From positions 8,210 through 72,209 of the forward strand of contig NZ_DATEJY010000198.1 of NCBI RefSeq assembly GCF_035277725.1: 64,000 nucleotides of DNA, read 5' to 3'. The translations under genes were made by a program, and so were the position numbers. This stretch comes from Dyella_B sp035277725 (GTDB taxonomy: Bacteria; Pseudomonadota; Gammaproteobacteria; Xanthomonadales; Rhodanobacteraceae). Every line of letters begins with the position of its first letter. Position 1 is the stretch's first letter. The notes under the pieces are model-generated. The model was given only the letters and a program-made list of their open reading frames with translations. It made no database searches and had not been told where the DNA came from. Of this stretch, positions 36,561 through 44,640 are shown piece after piece.

Positions 36561-39245
36561 GTGCATCGTCTTGCCCAATCCTTCGTCCTGACCGCGCTTG
36601 CCGCATGTTGCGGTGCCGCCTTCGCTGCCACGCCAGCGGACGGCGTGCCGCATGGCAGGCTGCCGCGCTGGGCGGTACCGGAGTCGTATCAGCTTGCTTT
36701 CAAAGTGGACCCGGCGCAGCAGAATTTCAGCGGCACCACCACGATCAAGCTTGCGTTGCAGCAAGCTGCCGATCACATCTGGCTCGATGGCCGCGATCTG
36801 AATGTGGGCAAGGTGACAATCACTGATGCAAGCGGCAAGCAGCATGAAGGCAAGTACGTCACGGTTGACTTGAAGGCAGGCCTGGCGCGCGTCGATTTCG
36901 GCGGCGTGCTGCAACCGCAGGCGCTGACGCTCGCGCTCGACTACACCGCGCCACTCAATCAGCAATTGCAGGGCTTGTACAAGGTGAATCATGCCGGCGC
37001 ACCGTATGCGATGACGCAAATGGAGCCGGTCAGCGCGCGCTTCGCCTTCCCCGGTTTTGACGAGCCGGATTTCAAGACGCCGTACGACATTGCGCTGACC
37101 ATTCCGTCGAATCTCGTCGGCGTCGCCAACACGCAGCAGACCAGTGAAGCGACAGCCGGTGACAACTGGAAAACGCTGCACTTCGCGCGTACGCAACCGC
37201 TGCCAACCTATCTGGTCGCCTTCGCAATCGGGCCGTGGGATGTCGTCAACGGCCCCACCATCGCGCCGGACAGCTATCGCAGCGAACCGCTGCCGTTGCG
37301 CGGTATCGCCACGCACGGCGAAGGCCATCGCATGCAGCACGTGTTGAACGAAACACCGAGCATCATCCACACGCTGGAGAACTACTACGGCTTCGGCTAT
37401 CCGTTCGGCAAGCTGGATCTGCTCGCCGCGCCGGATTTTTCCGCAGGCGCGATGGAAAACCCGGGCCTGGTCACCTTCCGCGACTGGTTTCTGCTGCTCG
37501 ATCCGCAATCCCCGACCAAAAACGTACGCGATTCATTCAACGTCACTGCGCACGAACTGGCGCACCAGTGGACCGGCGATACCGTGACGCTGGCCTGGTG
37601 GGACGATCTCTGGCTCAACGAAGCCTTCGCCACCTGGATGCAGCAGAAGGTCACCATGAAGGTGCATCCGGAATACCGCGCGGATCTGGAGCGCATCACC
37701 GCCGCCGAAAACGCGATGGAGAACGACAGCCTGGTCAGTGCGCGCAAGATCCGCCAGCCGATCAGCGGCATCGGCGACATCGAAACCGCCTTCGACAGTA
37801 TCACCTATCGCAAGGGCGCCGCCGTGCTCGGCATGTTCGAGGGTTATGTCGGCGAAGATGTGTTCCAGAAAGGCATGCGCGCCTACATTCAAAAGCACAA
37901 ATTCGGCAATGCCACGGCCGATGACTTGATTGGTGCGATCGCCACCGCAGCGAACCAGGGCCCGGCGTTCAATCAGGCCTTCGACAGCTTCCTCAATCAG
38001 GCCGGCGTGCCATACGTGCAGACGCGGCTGGATCAGCAAGGCGGCAAGACCGTGCTGCATATGAGTCAGAGCCGCTATCTGCCGGTAGGCAGCACCGGCA
38101 ATGCCGCGCAGGTGTGGGGCATCCCGGTATGCGTGCGCTATGGCACGGCCGCCGGCAGCAAGACCCAATGCGAGATGCTCGACAAAGCCGAGGGCACAAT
38201 GGTGCTGGCCGATGCCGGCACCGCTACCTGGGTGATGCCGAACGCCAACGCCAGCGGGTATTACCGCTTCAGCATGACCAAGCCAGCATGGATGGATCTC
38301 ACCAAGCACGTCACCGCGCTGAACGACAAGGAACAGCTTGCCTACGCCGACAGCATCGATGCCGGTTTCCGTCATGGCGAATTGGATGCGGGCGATGTGC
38401 TCGCTGCGCTCAAGCCGCTGGCCGGCGCGAAAACACGCGAAGTCGCGGTGGCGCCACTGAATACGGTGGCGTGGATCTATCGCCATGAAGCGGCCACCGA
38501 TGCGCAGCGCGCCGCCATCGTCGAATGGGTGAAGAAAGCCTATCTGCCGCGCATGGAGCAACTCGGTTATCAGCGCAAGACGGGCGAGGCGGATGGCGAC
38601 AGCCTGCTGCGCACCACGCTCGCGCACTCGCTGGCACTGGATTTCAAAATTCCCGAGGTACGCACGGCATTGCTCAAGCAAGGCGATGCCGCCCTGGCGA
38701 AAAAGCCGGATGGCAGCTTGAACCTTGGCGCGGCCGATCCCGATCTGCTTGGTGATGCACTCGCCGTAGCCGTGCGGGAACGCGGCAAGCCGGCGGTGGA
38801 TGCGTTGATTGCAGAACTGCCGCGCACCACCGATCCCGCCTTGCGCAACGGCATGCTGGCTGGACTCGGCGCTGCCAACACGCCGGAGCTGGCGAATGAG
38901 GCGCGCGATTTCGCCCTCAGCAAGCAGGTGAAGGTCGGCGAGATGGCTGCCATCCTGCGCGGCGGCCGCGATACCCCGGCGGCGCGCGATGCGTTGTGGC
39001 AGTGGTTCACGGTGCACTACGACCAGGTGCTGGGACGTACCGGCAGTTTCGCCAGCGGCTTCGTGCCGCGCCTTGCCGGTGGCGGTGGGTGTTCCACGGC
39101 GGAAGCGGATCGTTTGGATGCGTACTTCAAGCCGCGGCTGAAGGATCTGGCCGGTGCGGATCGCGGCTTGGCGCAGACGCGTGAGCAGGTGTTGCTGTGT
39201 GCGGCGCTGAAGTCGAAGCAGGATCCGGCGGCGATCCTGCGCTAG
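36561..39245 (+). CDS. M1 family zinc aminopeptidase, secreted
   Basis: 894 residues from a GTG with a strong AGGAGG seven bases upstream. Signal peptide to about AAFAA (residue 24). M1 hallmarks: the exopeptidase motif GAMENPG, and the zinc site HELAHQWTGD (331-340) with the third ligand Glu 354 in LNEAFATW, spaced as HExxH-x18-E. The C-terminal half is the helical ERAP1-type domain. It removes N-terminal amino acids from peptides, probably in the periplasm or outside the cell. Divergent from the regulator gene; followed by a REP. Confidence 0.96.
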   Translation: MHRLAQSFVLTALAACCGAAFAATPADGVPHGRLPRWAVPESYQLAFKVDPAQQNFSGTTTIKLALQQAADHIWLDGRDLNVGKVTITDASGKQHEGKYVTVDLKAGLARVDFGGVLQPQALTLALDYTAPLNQQLQGLYKVNHAGAPYAMTQMEPVSARFAFPGFDEPDFKTPYDIALTIPSNLVGVANTQQTSEATAGDNWKTLHFARTQPLPTYLVAFAIGPWDVVNGPTIAPDSYRSEPLPLRGIATHGEGHRMQHVLNETPSIIHTLENYYGFGYPFGKLDLLAAPDFSAGAMENPGLVTFRDWFLLLDPQSPTKNVRDSFNVTAHELAHQWTGDTVTLAWWDDLWLNEAFATWMQQKVTMKVHPEYRADLERITAAENAMENDSLVSARKIRQPISGIGDIETAFDSITYRKGAAVLGMFEGYVGEDVFQKGMRAYIQKHKFGNATADDLIGAIATAANQGPAFNQAFDSFLNQAGVPYVQTRLDQQGGKTVLHMSQSRYLPVGSTGNAAQVWGIPVCVRYGTAAGSKTQCEMLDKAEGTMVLADAGTATWVMPNANASGYYRFSMTKPAWMDLTKHVTALNDKEQLAYADSIDAGFRHGELDAGDVLAALKPLAGAKTREVAVAPLNTVAWIYRHEAATDAQRAAIVEWVKKAYLPRMEQLGYQRKTGEADGDSLLRTTLAHSLALDFKIPEVRTALLKQGDAALAKKPDGSLNLGAADPDLLGDALAVAVRERGKPAVDALIAELPRTTDPALRNGMLAGLGAANTPELANEARDFALSKQVKVGEMAAILRGGRDTPAARDALWQWFTVHYDQVLGRTGSFASGFVPRLAGGGGCSTAEADRLDAYFKPRLKDLAGADRGLAQTREQVLLCAALKSKQDPAAILR

Positions 39246-39262
39246 GCAGAGGCTTGGATTGG

Positions 39263-39336
39263 GTAGGTTGGGGTGCGAACCCCAACCTTCGGATCTATGC
39301 AGGCATGGCGATGTTGGGGTTCGCACTCCAACCTAC
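39263..39336. repeat. REP pair after the M1 gene
   Basis: GTAG head at 39263, inverted arm ends CCAACCTAC. One stem mismatch in the right arm (GCACTCCAAC). Confidence 0.9.
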
Positions 39337-39346
39337 GGGCACGGCC

Positions 39347-39383
39347 ATAGCTATCATCAATCGTCTTCATAAGAACAATCAAT
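39347..39383 (+). promoter_or_regulatory. Candidate 37-base OxyR site upstream of rubrerythrin
   Basis: Two 15-base halves with the exact 7-base spacer of the OxyR consensus. The first is ATAGCTATCATCAAT (9 of 10 consensus positions); the second, ATAAGAACAATCAAT, matches 7 of 10. A CATATT hexamer three bases downstream could be the -10 box, which would place OxyR at the usual activating position. The start codon is about 95 bases further on. Confidence 0.55.
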
Positions 39384-39478
39384 TTCATATTCGTCCTAAG
39401 CGCGACTACGCTCGGGGCATCGACCGCAAGGTCCCCTCTTGCATTGCCCTCTCAAGCCCAACGCCACGAGGTGATGTC

Positions 39479-39895
39479 ATGAGCAAGCTGAAAGGCTCCA
39501 AGACGGAGCAGAACCTGAAAGACGCGTTCGCCGGCGAATCCATGGCCAACCGCCGGTATCTCTACTTCGCATCGAAGGCCGACGTGGAAGGCTACAACGA
39601 CGTTTCCACCGTATTCCGCTCCACCGCCGAGGGCGAAACAGGCCACGCGCACGGTCACCTGGAATACCTTGAACAGTGTGGCGATCCCGCCACGGGCAAG
39701 CCGTTCGGTCCCACCAAAGACAACCTGCAAAGCGCCATCGCAGGTGAAACCCACGAATACACCGACATGTACCCGGGCATGGCCAAGACCGCGCGCGATG
39801 AGGGTTTCGACGAAGTGGCCGATTGGTTCGAGACGCTGGCGAAAGCGGAGCGCTCGCATGCGAACCGCTTCCAGAAGGCGTTGAACGAACTTTGA
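39479..39895 (+). CDS. Rubrerythrin-type di-iron protein without rubredoxin domain
   Basis: 138 residues from MSKLKGSKTEQNLKDAFAGE, with AGGTG upstream. The four-helix bundle carries two E...ExxH-like ligand sets: GESMANRRYLYFA with EGETGHAHGHLEYL, then AGETHEYTDMYPGMA with KAERSHANRF. The usual C-terminal rubredoxin domain is missing, so an external electron donor is needed; the Fe-S protein gene after a REP is an obvious candidate. Expected role: peroxide reduction. An OxyR-type site sits upstream. Confidence 0.94.
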   Translation: MSKLKGSKTEQNLKDAFAGESMANRRYLYFASKADVEGYNDVSTVFRSTAEGETGHAHGHLEYLEQCGDPATGKPFGPTKDNLQSAIAGETHEYTDMYPGMAKTARDEGFDEVADWFETLAKAERSHANRFQKALNEL

Positions 39896-39907
39896 TGCTT
39901 TAGCGAC

Positions 39908-39981
39908 GTAGGTTGGGGTGCGAACCCCAACATGGCCTTGCATATTGGCATGGCGATGTTGGGGTTCGCACCCCAACCTAC
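39908..39981. repeat. REP pair inside the rubrerythrin operon
   Basis: Complete inverted pair, TTGGGG/CCCCAA stems, ending 18 bases before the next start. May reduce read-through from rubrerythrin into the downstream genes. Confidence 0.92.
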
Positions 39982-39999
39982 TCGCGGGAGATATGACGC

Positions 40000-41343
40000 A
40001 TGGCGGACCCCATCGGCAGCACGCGCGAAGGCAGTCTCGAAGCACCCACCCGCCATCCGCTGGACTGGCTCAATCCCGACTTCTGGGATCACGCATCGCT
40101 CGATGCCGAACTCGAACGCGTATTCAACATCTGCCACGGCTGCCGCCGCTGCGTCAGTCTCTGTCACGCCTTTCCCACGCTGTTCGACCTGATCGACGAA
40201 TCCGAGTCGATGGAAATCGACGGGGTGAAAAAAAGCGATTACGCCAAGGTCACCGAGCAGTGCTACCTGTGTGATCTGTGCTACCTCACCAAGTGTCCCT
40301 ACGTACCCCCGCATCCGTGGAACGTGGATTTTCCGCACCTGATGCTGCGCGCCAAGGCGGTGGATTTCCGCGAACATGGCGCGCCGATATCGGCACGCAT
40401 CCTTTCCAACACGCGCGCAGTCGGCAAGCTCGCTTCCATTCCGGTCGTCGTGCAAACCATCAACGCGGCAAACAAGAACAAGAGCGCACGCAAGCTGCTT
40501 GAGAAAACCATGGGCGTGGATGCGCAGGCACGCGTACCCACGTATCACACCCCCACCGCACGCAAACGCTTGCGCAAGCTCAGCGGCGAAGGCGACGCCA
40601 AACCGGCGGGACGCACGCGTGGCAAGGTCGCCATTTTCACCACCTGTTATTGCGACCACTCCGAGCCGGGCGTGGTGGAGGATCTTGCCGCCGTGCTCAA
40701 GCACAACGCCATCCCGGTGCGGCTGGTGGAACAGGAAAGTTGCTGCGGCATGCCCAAGTTCGAATTGGGCGACCTGGAAACGGTACGCAAATACAAAGAG
40801 CGCAATATCCCCGTACTCGCCAAAATGGCGCGCGACGGTTGGGATTTCACCGCGGCGATTCCTTCCTGCGTACTGATGTTCAAGCAGGAGCTGCCGCTGA
40901 TGTTTCCCGACGACGAAGACGTCGCGTTGGTGCGCGATCGCTTCTTCGATCCCTTCGAATATCTGGCCGAACGCCACAAGGCGGGTTTGCTGGTGATGGA
41001 TTTCAAGCAATCGCTAGGCAAGGTTGCCTGGCAAGTGCCTTGCCATCAGCGCGTCCAGAAGATTGGCCCGAAGACCGCCGAGATTTTGCAGCTGGTGCCG
41101 GACACGGAAATCACCACCATCGAGCGCTGCTCCGGCCACGACGGCACCTACGGCGTGAAACACAAAACCTATGCGTTGTCGCGCAAGCTCGCCAAACCGG
41201 TGGAAAACCGCGTGGCGCAAGCCGAAGCCACGCACTTCACCAGCGATTGCCCGATGGCCGGCAACCATATCGCGCACGGCTTGAACGACACGCCTGCCGC
41301 AGAACATCCCTTGAGCCTGCTACGCAAAGCCTACGGCATCTGA
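40000..41343 (+). CDS. Heterodisulfide-reductase-like iron-sulfur protein (two 4Fe-4S plus CCG domains)
   Basis: 447 residues, no membrane segment. The N-terminal ferredoxin part has CHGCRRCVSLCHAFP (about 46-60) and CYLCDLCYLTKCPY (about 88-101), giving two 4Fe-4S sites. The C-terminal half has CCG-type cysteine motifs: CYCDHSEPG, CCGMPKFELGD (about 247) and CSGHDGTYGVK (about 374), as in HdrB/GlpC-like proteins. Probable electron-transfer or thiol/disulfide redox protein. It overlaps the DUF3501 gene (TGATG) and follows rubrerythrin, a conserved trio of unknown pathway. Confidence 0.92.
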   Translation: MADPIGSTREGSLEAPTRHPLDWLNPDFWDHASLDAELERVFNICHGCRRCVSLCHAFPTLFDLIDESESMEIDGVKKSDYAKVTEQCYLCDLCYLTKCPYVPPHPWNVDFPHLMLRAKAVDFREHGAPISARILSNTRAVGKLASIPVVVQTINAANKNKSARKLLEKTMGVDAQARVPTYHTPTARKRLRKLSGEGDAKPAGRTRGKVAIFTTCYCDHSEPGVVEDLAAVLKHNAIPVRLVEQESCCGMPKFELGDLETVRKYKERNIPVLAKMARDGWDFTAAIPSCVLMFKQELPLMFPDDEDVALVRDRFFDPFEYLAERHKAGLLVMDFKQSLGKVAWQVPCHQRVQKIGPKTAEILQLVPDTEITTIERCSGHDGTYGVKHKTYALSRKLAKPVENRVAQAEATHFTSDCPMAGNHIAHGLNDTPAAEHPLSLLRKAYGI

Positions 41344-41951
41344 TGAACACACAATCATCCCCAGCCGCCATGAACAAACTGCAGCGCCACGATCTGCTTT
41401 CGCTGGAAGCTTATGCCGCACAACGGAGCGAATTTCGCGCCCGCGTGATGGCGCACAAAAAAGACCGCAAAATCCATCTTGGCGGCCATCTCACCTTCGT
41501 GTTCGAAGACCGGCTCACCATCCAGTATCAAGTGCAGGAAATGCTGCGGATCGAGAAGATCTTTGAAGCAAGCGGCATCAACGAAGAACTGGAGGCTTAC
41601 AACCCGCTCATTCCGGATGGCAAGAACCTCAAGGCCACGCTGTTCGTGGAGTATGAAGATGTCGATGAGCGCAAACGCGAATTGGCGCGCTTGACCGGCA
41701 TTGAACACCGGATCGCGTTGACCGTCGCCGGGCATGCCGCAGTTACGGCGATTGCAGATGAGGATATGGATCGCAGCACGGAAGAGAAAACCGCGGCGGT
41801 GCATTTTCTACGTTTTGAACTGGATGACGCGATGATCAAGGAATGGAAGGCGGGCGCGATGGTGACGCTTGCCTCCACGCATGCGGAGATGCGTGAACGC
41901 GTGCTGTTTTCAGAAACATTGCGCAAAGCTTTGGCCGCCGACTTCTCGTAG
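41343..41951 (+). CDS. DUF3501 family protein
   Basis: 202 residues. The ATG overlaps the upstream TGA as TGATG; an internal ATG at 41370 (MNKLQRHDLLSLEAYA) is an alternative and agrees better with the family start. No signal peptide, no membrane segment, no cysteine pattern. Typical family stretches are HLTFVFEDRLTIQYQVQEML and HFLRFELDDAMIKEWKAGA. Function unknown; the family is found next to rubrerythrin and the Fe-S protein described above. The stop TAG belongs to a REP head. Confidence 0.9.
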   Translation: MNTQSSPAAMNKLQRHDLLSLEAYAAQRSEFRARVMAHKKDRKIHLGGHLTFVFEDRLTIQYQVQEMLRIEKIFEASGINEELEAYNPLIPDGKNLKATLFVEYEDVDERKRELARLTGIEHRIALTVAGHAAVTAIADEDMDRSTEEKTAAVHFLRFELDDAMIKEWKAGAMVTLASTHAEMRERVLFSETLRKALAADFS

Positions 41952-42042
41952 GCTGGGATGAACGTAGGTTGGGGTGCGAACCCCAACATCGCCATGCCGA
42001 TCACGCCACGTTGGGGTTCGCGTCCCGCTCACCCCAACCTAC
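41948..42042. repeat. REP pair invading a truncated REP
   Basis: Begins with a truncated element (GTAGGCTGGGATGAAC) whose GTAG gives the DUF3501 stop. At 41964 a second, complete GTAG-headed pair starts and ends at CTAC 42042. The right arm has an expanded loop (TTCGCGTCCCGCTCACCCC). Confidence 0.85.
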
Positions 42043-42056
42043 GCGTGTTGGTCGCT

Positions 42057-42575
42057 TCAATAATGCAACACGCTATGCAGCGGAATCTCTTGCGGCCAAA
42101 TCGCCCTGCCCTGCAAGGCCAGCAATTCGATCACCACCGAGGCACCCACCAAATCGGCACCCAGCTGACCCAGCAGATTGCGCGCCGCGCCCAACGTGCC
42201 ACCTGTCGCAAGCACATCGTCCACCAACAACACACGTTCGCCCTTGCGCACGGCGCCAATGCAGGCTTCCAACCGATCGGTGCCGTATTCAAGCTGATAA
42301 TCCGCATGCATCACCGGCGGCGGCAGCTTGCCCGGCTTGCGCAAGGGTACGAATCCCGCTTTCAGCTTCTGCGCCATCGCCGCGGCAAAAATGAAACCGC
42401 GCGATTCCACGCCGCATACCGCCTGCACGCCGCTATCCAGCCAGGGTTCGATCATCGCGTCGATGCAACTGGCAAACGCAGCGCCATCGGCGAGCAAGGG
42501 GGTGATGTCGCGAAAGGTGACGCCTGGTTTCGGGAAATCCGGTACCGCGCGGATCAGACGTGCAAACTCGGTCAT
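42057..42575 (-). CDS. apt: Adenine phosphoribosyltransferase
   Basis: 172 residues from MTEFARLIRAVPDFPKPGV, the standard Apt opening; a longer frame would run into the REP. The PRPP-binding motif is VLLVDDVLATGGTL (about 118-131), and the adenine-side region is ESRGFIFAAAMA (about 57-68). It salvages adenine to AMP using PRPP. Last gene of the lgt-to-apt minus-strand run, separated from DUF2007 by a REP. Confidence 0.96.
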   Translation of the reverse strand: MTEFARLIRAVPDFPKPGVTFRDITPLLADGAAFASCIDAMIEPWLDSGVQAVCGVESRGFIFAAAMAQKLKAGFVPLRKPGKLPPPVMHADYQLEYGTDRLEACIGAVRKGERVLLVDDVLATGGTLGAARNLLGQLGADLVGASVVIELLALQGRAIWPQEIPLHSVLHY

Positions 42576-42623
42576 GCAGGGCTCCAAGGATGATGCGCTG
42601 CGTAGCATACCGTGCATGCGGAC

Positions 42624-42712
42624 ATAGGTTAGGGCGAGCGAACGCGAACCCCCAACATTCGGCACGCCAAGCATGGCGACGTTGGGGTTCGCGTTCGCTC
42701 ATCCCAACCTAC
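42624..42712. repeat. Variant REP pair with enlarged stem
   Basis: The head is ATAG rather than GTAG; the loop is expanded to GGGCGAGCGAACGCGAACCC and mirrored in the right arm (GGGTTCGCGTTCGCTCATCCC). The CTAC end supplies the DUF2007 stop (42709-42711). Confidence 0.85.
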
Positions 42713-42984
42713 GTCACCGGCACCAGGCTGTCCTGGTCATCATCCAGTTCGCGGATCGCCAGCCTCGCCTCCGCCAGCGCGTCCTCGATCTCGCGCACGA
42801 TCGGCTCGGCCGCCTCTACGCTCGAATCCGGCACCAGCACTGCCACGTAATCCATGGCGGGCAGCTGTCCTACGCCACCGGTGAGGTATTCGCCCGAGAT
42901 GAAAGCGGGCACTTCGGCATGCTCCAGCGCATCCTTCACCAGATGGGCGTCGAATAGATTCTGGGCTCGGTAGACGATACGCAT
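42709..42984 (-). CDS. DUF2007 domain protein (putative signal-transducing)
   Basis: 91 residues. The opening MRIVYRAQNLFDAHLVKDAL and the GEYLTGGVGQLPAMDYVAVLV core are diagnostic of DUF2007, a small PII-like ferredoxin-fold domain. A C-terminal helix, IVREIEDALAEARLAIREL, follows. No known ligand. It is 40 bases downstream of the Nudix-ThiE gene and likely co-transcribed. Its TAG stop is formed by the REP at 42624-42712. Confidence 0.9.
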   Translation of the reverse strand: MRIVYRAQNLFDAHLVKDALEHAEVPAFISGEYLTGGVGQLPAMDYVAVLVPDSSVEAAEPIVREIEDALAEARLAIRELDDDQDSLVPVT

Positions 42985-43024
42985 GCACGCAAGCTACTGC
43001 TGCCTGCACGGCTCGGCAAGCCAT

Positions 43025-43984
43025 TCACCAAAAGGAACGGATACCCGCGACACCCTGCGCGCCGTGCTTGCGCGCCTCGTCGGCCTGCGCCGGCGCCATC
43101 CCGCCCAGCGCATAAACCGGCAAGGCGCTGGCCTCGGCCAATGTCTGAAACTGCGGCCAGCCCAAGGCCGGTAGGTCCGGATGGCTGGCGGTGGGTGCGA
43201 CGGGTGAAAGTGTCGCGAAGTCGGCCAGATGCACGCTTACGCTCAGTTGCGCCGCATCGTGACAGCTGGCACCGACCAACTGCGACCACGGCAGCGGACG
43301 CTCCTGCAGATCATCCAGTTGAGCGGCCGTCACATGCACGCCGATCCCGGCTCCAAGTTGGCGTGCGCCGTCGATATCGCGATTGAGCAACAGGTTCGCC
43401 TGATGGCTTGCCGCCAGCGGCTGCAAGCGTTCGGCCAGCTGGCGCACCTGTTCGACCGACCACAGCGGCAGGCGCAACTGGATCAGCCGAATGCCGCGCT
43501 CGATCGCCTCGGCGATGCGCTGACACCATGTTCCGGCTTGATCCGGCATCACGTCGGCAGGCGTGATCGCATACGTCGGCGGCAGGCGCAGCGCCTGCAA
43601 AATCGGCCGGTCCGCCGGGGCAAGCGTGGTCAGGTCCACTTCTTCCGGCAATTGCCATTGCAACGCCTGCCCTTCCTGTGGCGCCAAGGTGCCCCGCCAA
43701 CGCGTGAATTGCCAGGCATCCAGCAGCAGGCCGCGTTCGCCGTAGTTCCACGGGATGCGGATCAGGGCTGCTCCATCCTGCGGTTCGACATGGATGCCGA
43801 GTTCTTCATGCAGCTCGCGCGCCAGCGCCGGCAGCGGCGCCTCGCCGGGCTCCAGCTTCCCGCCAGGAAACTCCCAGAAGCCGGCGAGATGCTTGCCCGC
43901 CGGGCGCTGCGCCAGCAGCACCTTGCCCCGGGTGTCACGCAGCACGCCGGCCATCACATGCAGCATGTTGCCGGTCGCGCTCAC
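43025..43984 (-). CDS. Nudix hydrolase fused to a ThiE-like domain
   Basis: 319 residues from a GTG (AAGG upstream); an ATG at 43966 is an alternative. Residues 8-130 are a MutT-type Nudix domain with a full Nudix box, GGKLEPGEAPLPALARELHE, and EELGI. Residues about 137-319 resemble thiamine-phosphate synthase: IQLRLPLWSVEQV, LLLNRDIDGARQLGAGIGVHV, LVGASCHDAAQL, ALGGMA. In ThiE the IQLR strand is usually followed by a charged, Lys-containing loop; here it reads LPLW, so synthase activity is doubtful. The Nudix part probably cleans oxidised nucleotides such as 8-oxo-dGTP. Lies eight bases after folA. Confidence 0.92.
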   Translation of the reverse strand: MSATGNMLHVMAGVLRDTRGKVLLAQRPAGKHLAGFWEFPGGKLEPGEAPLPALARELHEELGIHVEPQDGAALIRIPWNYGERGLLLDAWQFTRWRGTLAPQEGQALQWQLPEEVDLTTLAPADRPILQALRLPPTYAITPADVMPDQAGTWCQRIAEAIERGIRLIQLRLPLWSVEQVRQLAERLQPLAASHQANLLLNRDIDGARQLGAGIGVHVTAAQLDDLQERPLPWSQLVGASCHDAAQLSVSVHLADFATLSPVAPTASHPDLPALGWPQFQTLAEASALPVYALGGMAPAQADEARKHGAQGVAGIRSFW

Positions 43985-43992
43985 CTGTTGCC

Positions 43993-44481
43993 TTATTGCG
44001 TGCGGATGTACTCGACCATGTCGAAGTCGTAGCTGTGCTGCGCATCCTTCTTATGATGTGTGCGCTTGACTTCGGTCCAATCGGTGAAGTGGATGCCGGG
44101 GAAGAACGTGTCGGCGCCATCGACCGCCGCGCTGACCCAGGTGAGATAAAGGCGCTGCGCCATCGGCAACGCATCGTGGAACACCCGGCCACCGCCGATC
44201 ACCATCAGGCCGGTACCGTCGGAGCGGGCCTGCGCCTCTTCGATCGAGCGGACCGTCACCTGGCCGGGGAACGGCGCCTCATGGCGATTGGACAACACCA
44301 TGTTCACGCGATCGGGCAGTGCCTTTCCGATCGACACCGCAGTGTTGTAACCCATCAACACATGCTTGCCGACGGTCAGCTGCTTGAACCATTTCAGATC
44401 GTCCGGCAAATGCCAGGGGAGCTGGCCCTTGCGACCAATAGCAAAGTTCTCGTCGAGGGCGGCGATCAGCGAAATGGCCAT
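43993..44481 (-). CDS. folA: Dihydrofolate reductase, type I
   Basis: 162 residues. Family landmarks: LIAALDENFAIGRKGQLPWHLPDDLKWFK (shortened: ALDENFAIGR, LPWHLPDDL) with the catalytic Asp 27 equivalent, then GYNTAVSIGKALPDR, VIGGGRVF for NADPH, and the C-terminal YDFDMVEYIR. Reduces dihydrofolate to tetrahydrofolate, the product consumed by ThyA next door. Separated from thyA by a REP. Confidence 0.97.
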   Translation of the reverse strand: MAISLIAALDENFAIGRKGQLPWHLPDDLKWFKQLTVGKHVLMGYNTAVSIGKALPDRVNMVLSNRHEAPFPGQVTVRSIEEAQARSDGTGLMVIGGGRVFHDALPMAQRLYLTWVSAAVDGADTFFPGIHFTDWTEVKRTHHKKDAQHSYDFDMVEYIRTQ

Positions 44482-44566
44482 GGATGCTCCAAAGGGACTG
44501 CAGTGACTGTCACAAAGGCCGGGGCTGGCCCGGCCGGCCGCTCATTATAAGGCGAGGACGCCGCGC

Positions 44567-44640
44567 GTAGGTTGGGGTGCGAACCCCAACATGGCGATCC
44601 TGTTCGGCATGGCGATGTTGGAGTTCGCACCCCAACCTAC
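44567..44640. repeat. REP pair between thyA and folA
   Basis: The right-hand CTAC (44637-44640) provides the TAG stop of the minus-strand thyA gene. The right stem has one mismatch (TTGGAG). Confidence 0.92.

Noticed and set aside
37533..39326. 597-codon minus-strand frame opposite the M1 aminopeptidase
   Set aside because: Antisense shadow starting inside a REP; the M1 zinc motif on the other strand is unambiguous.
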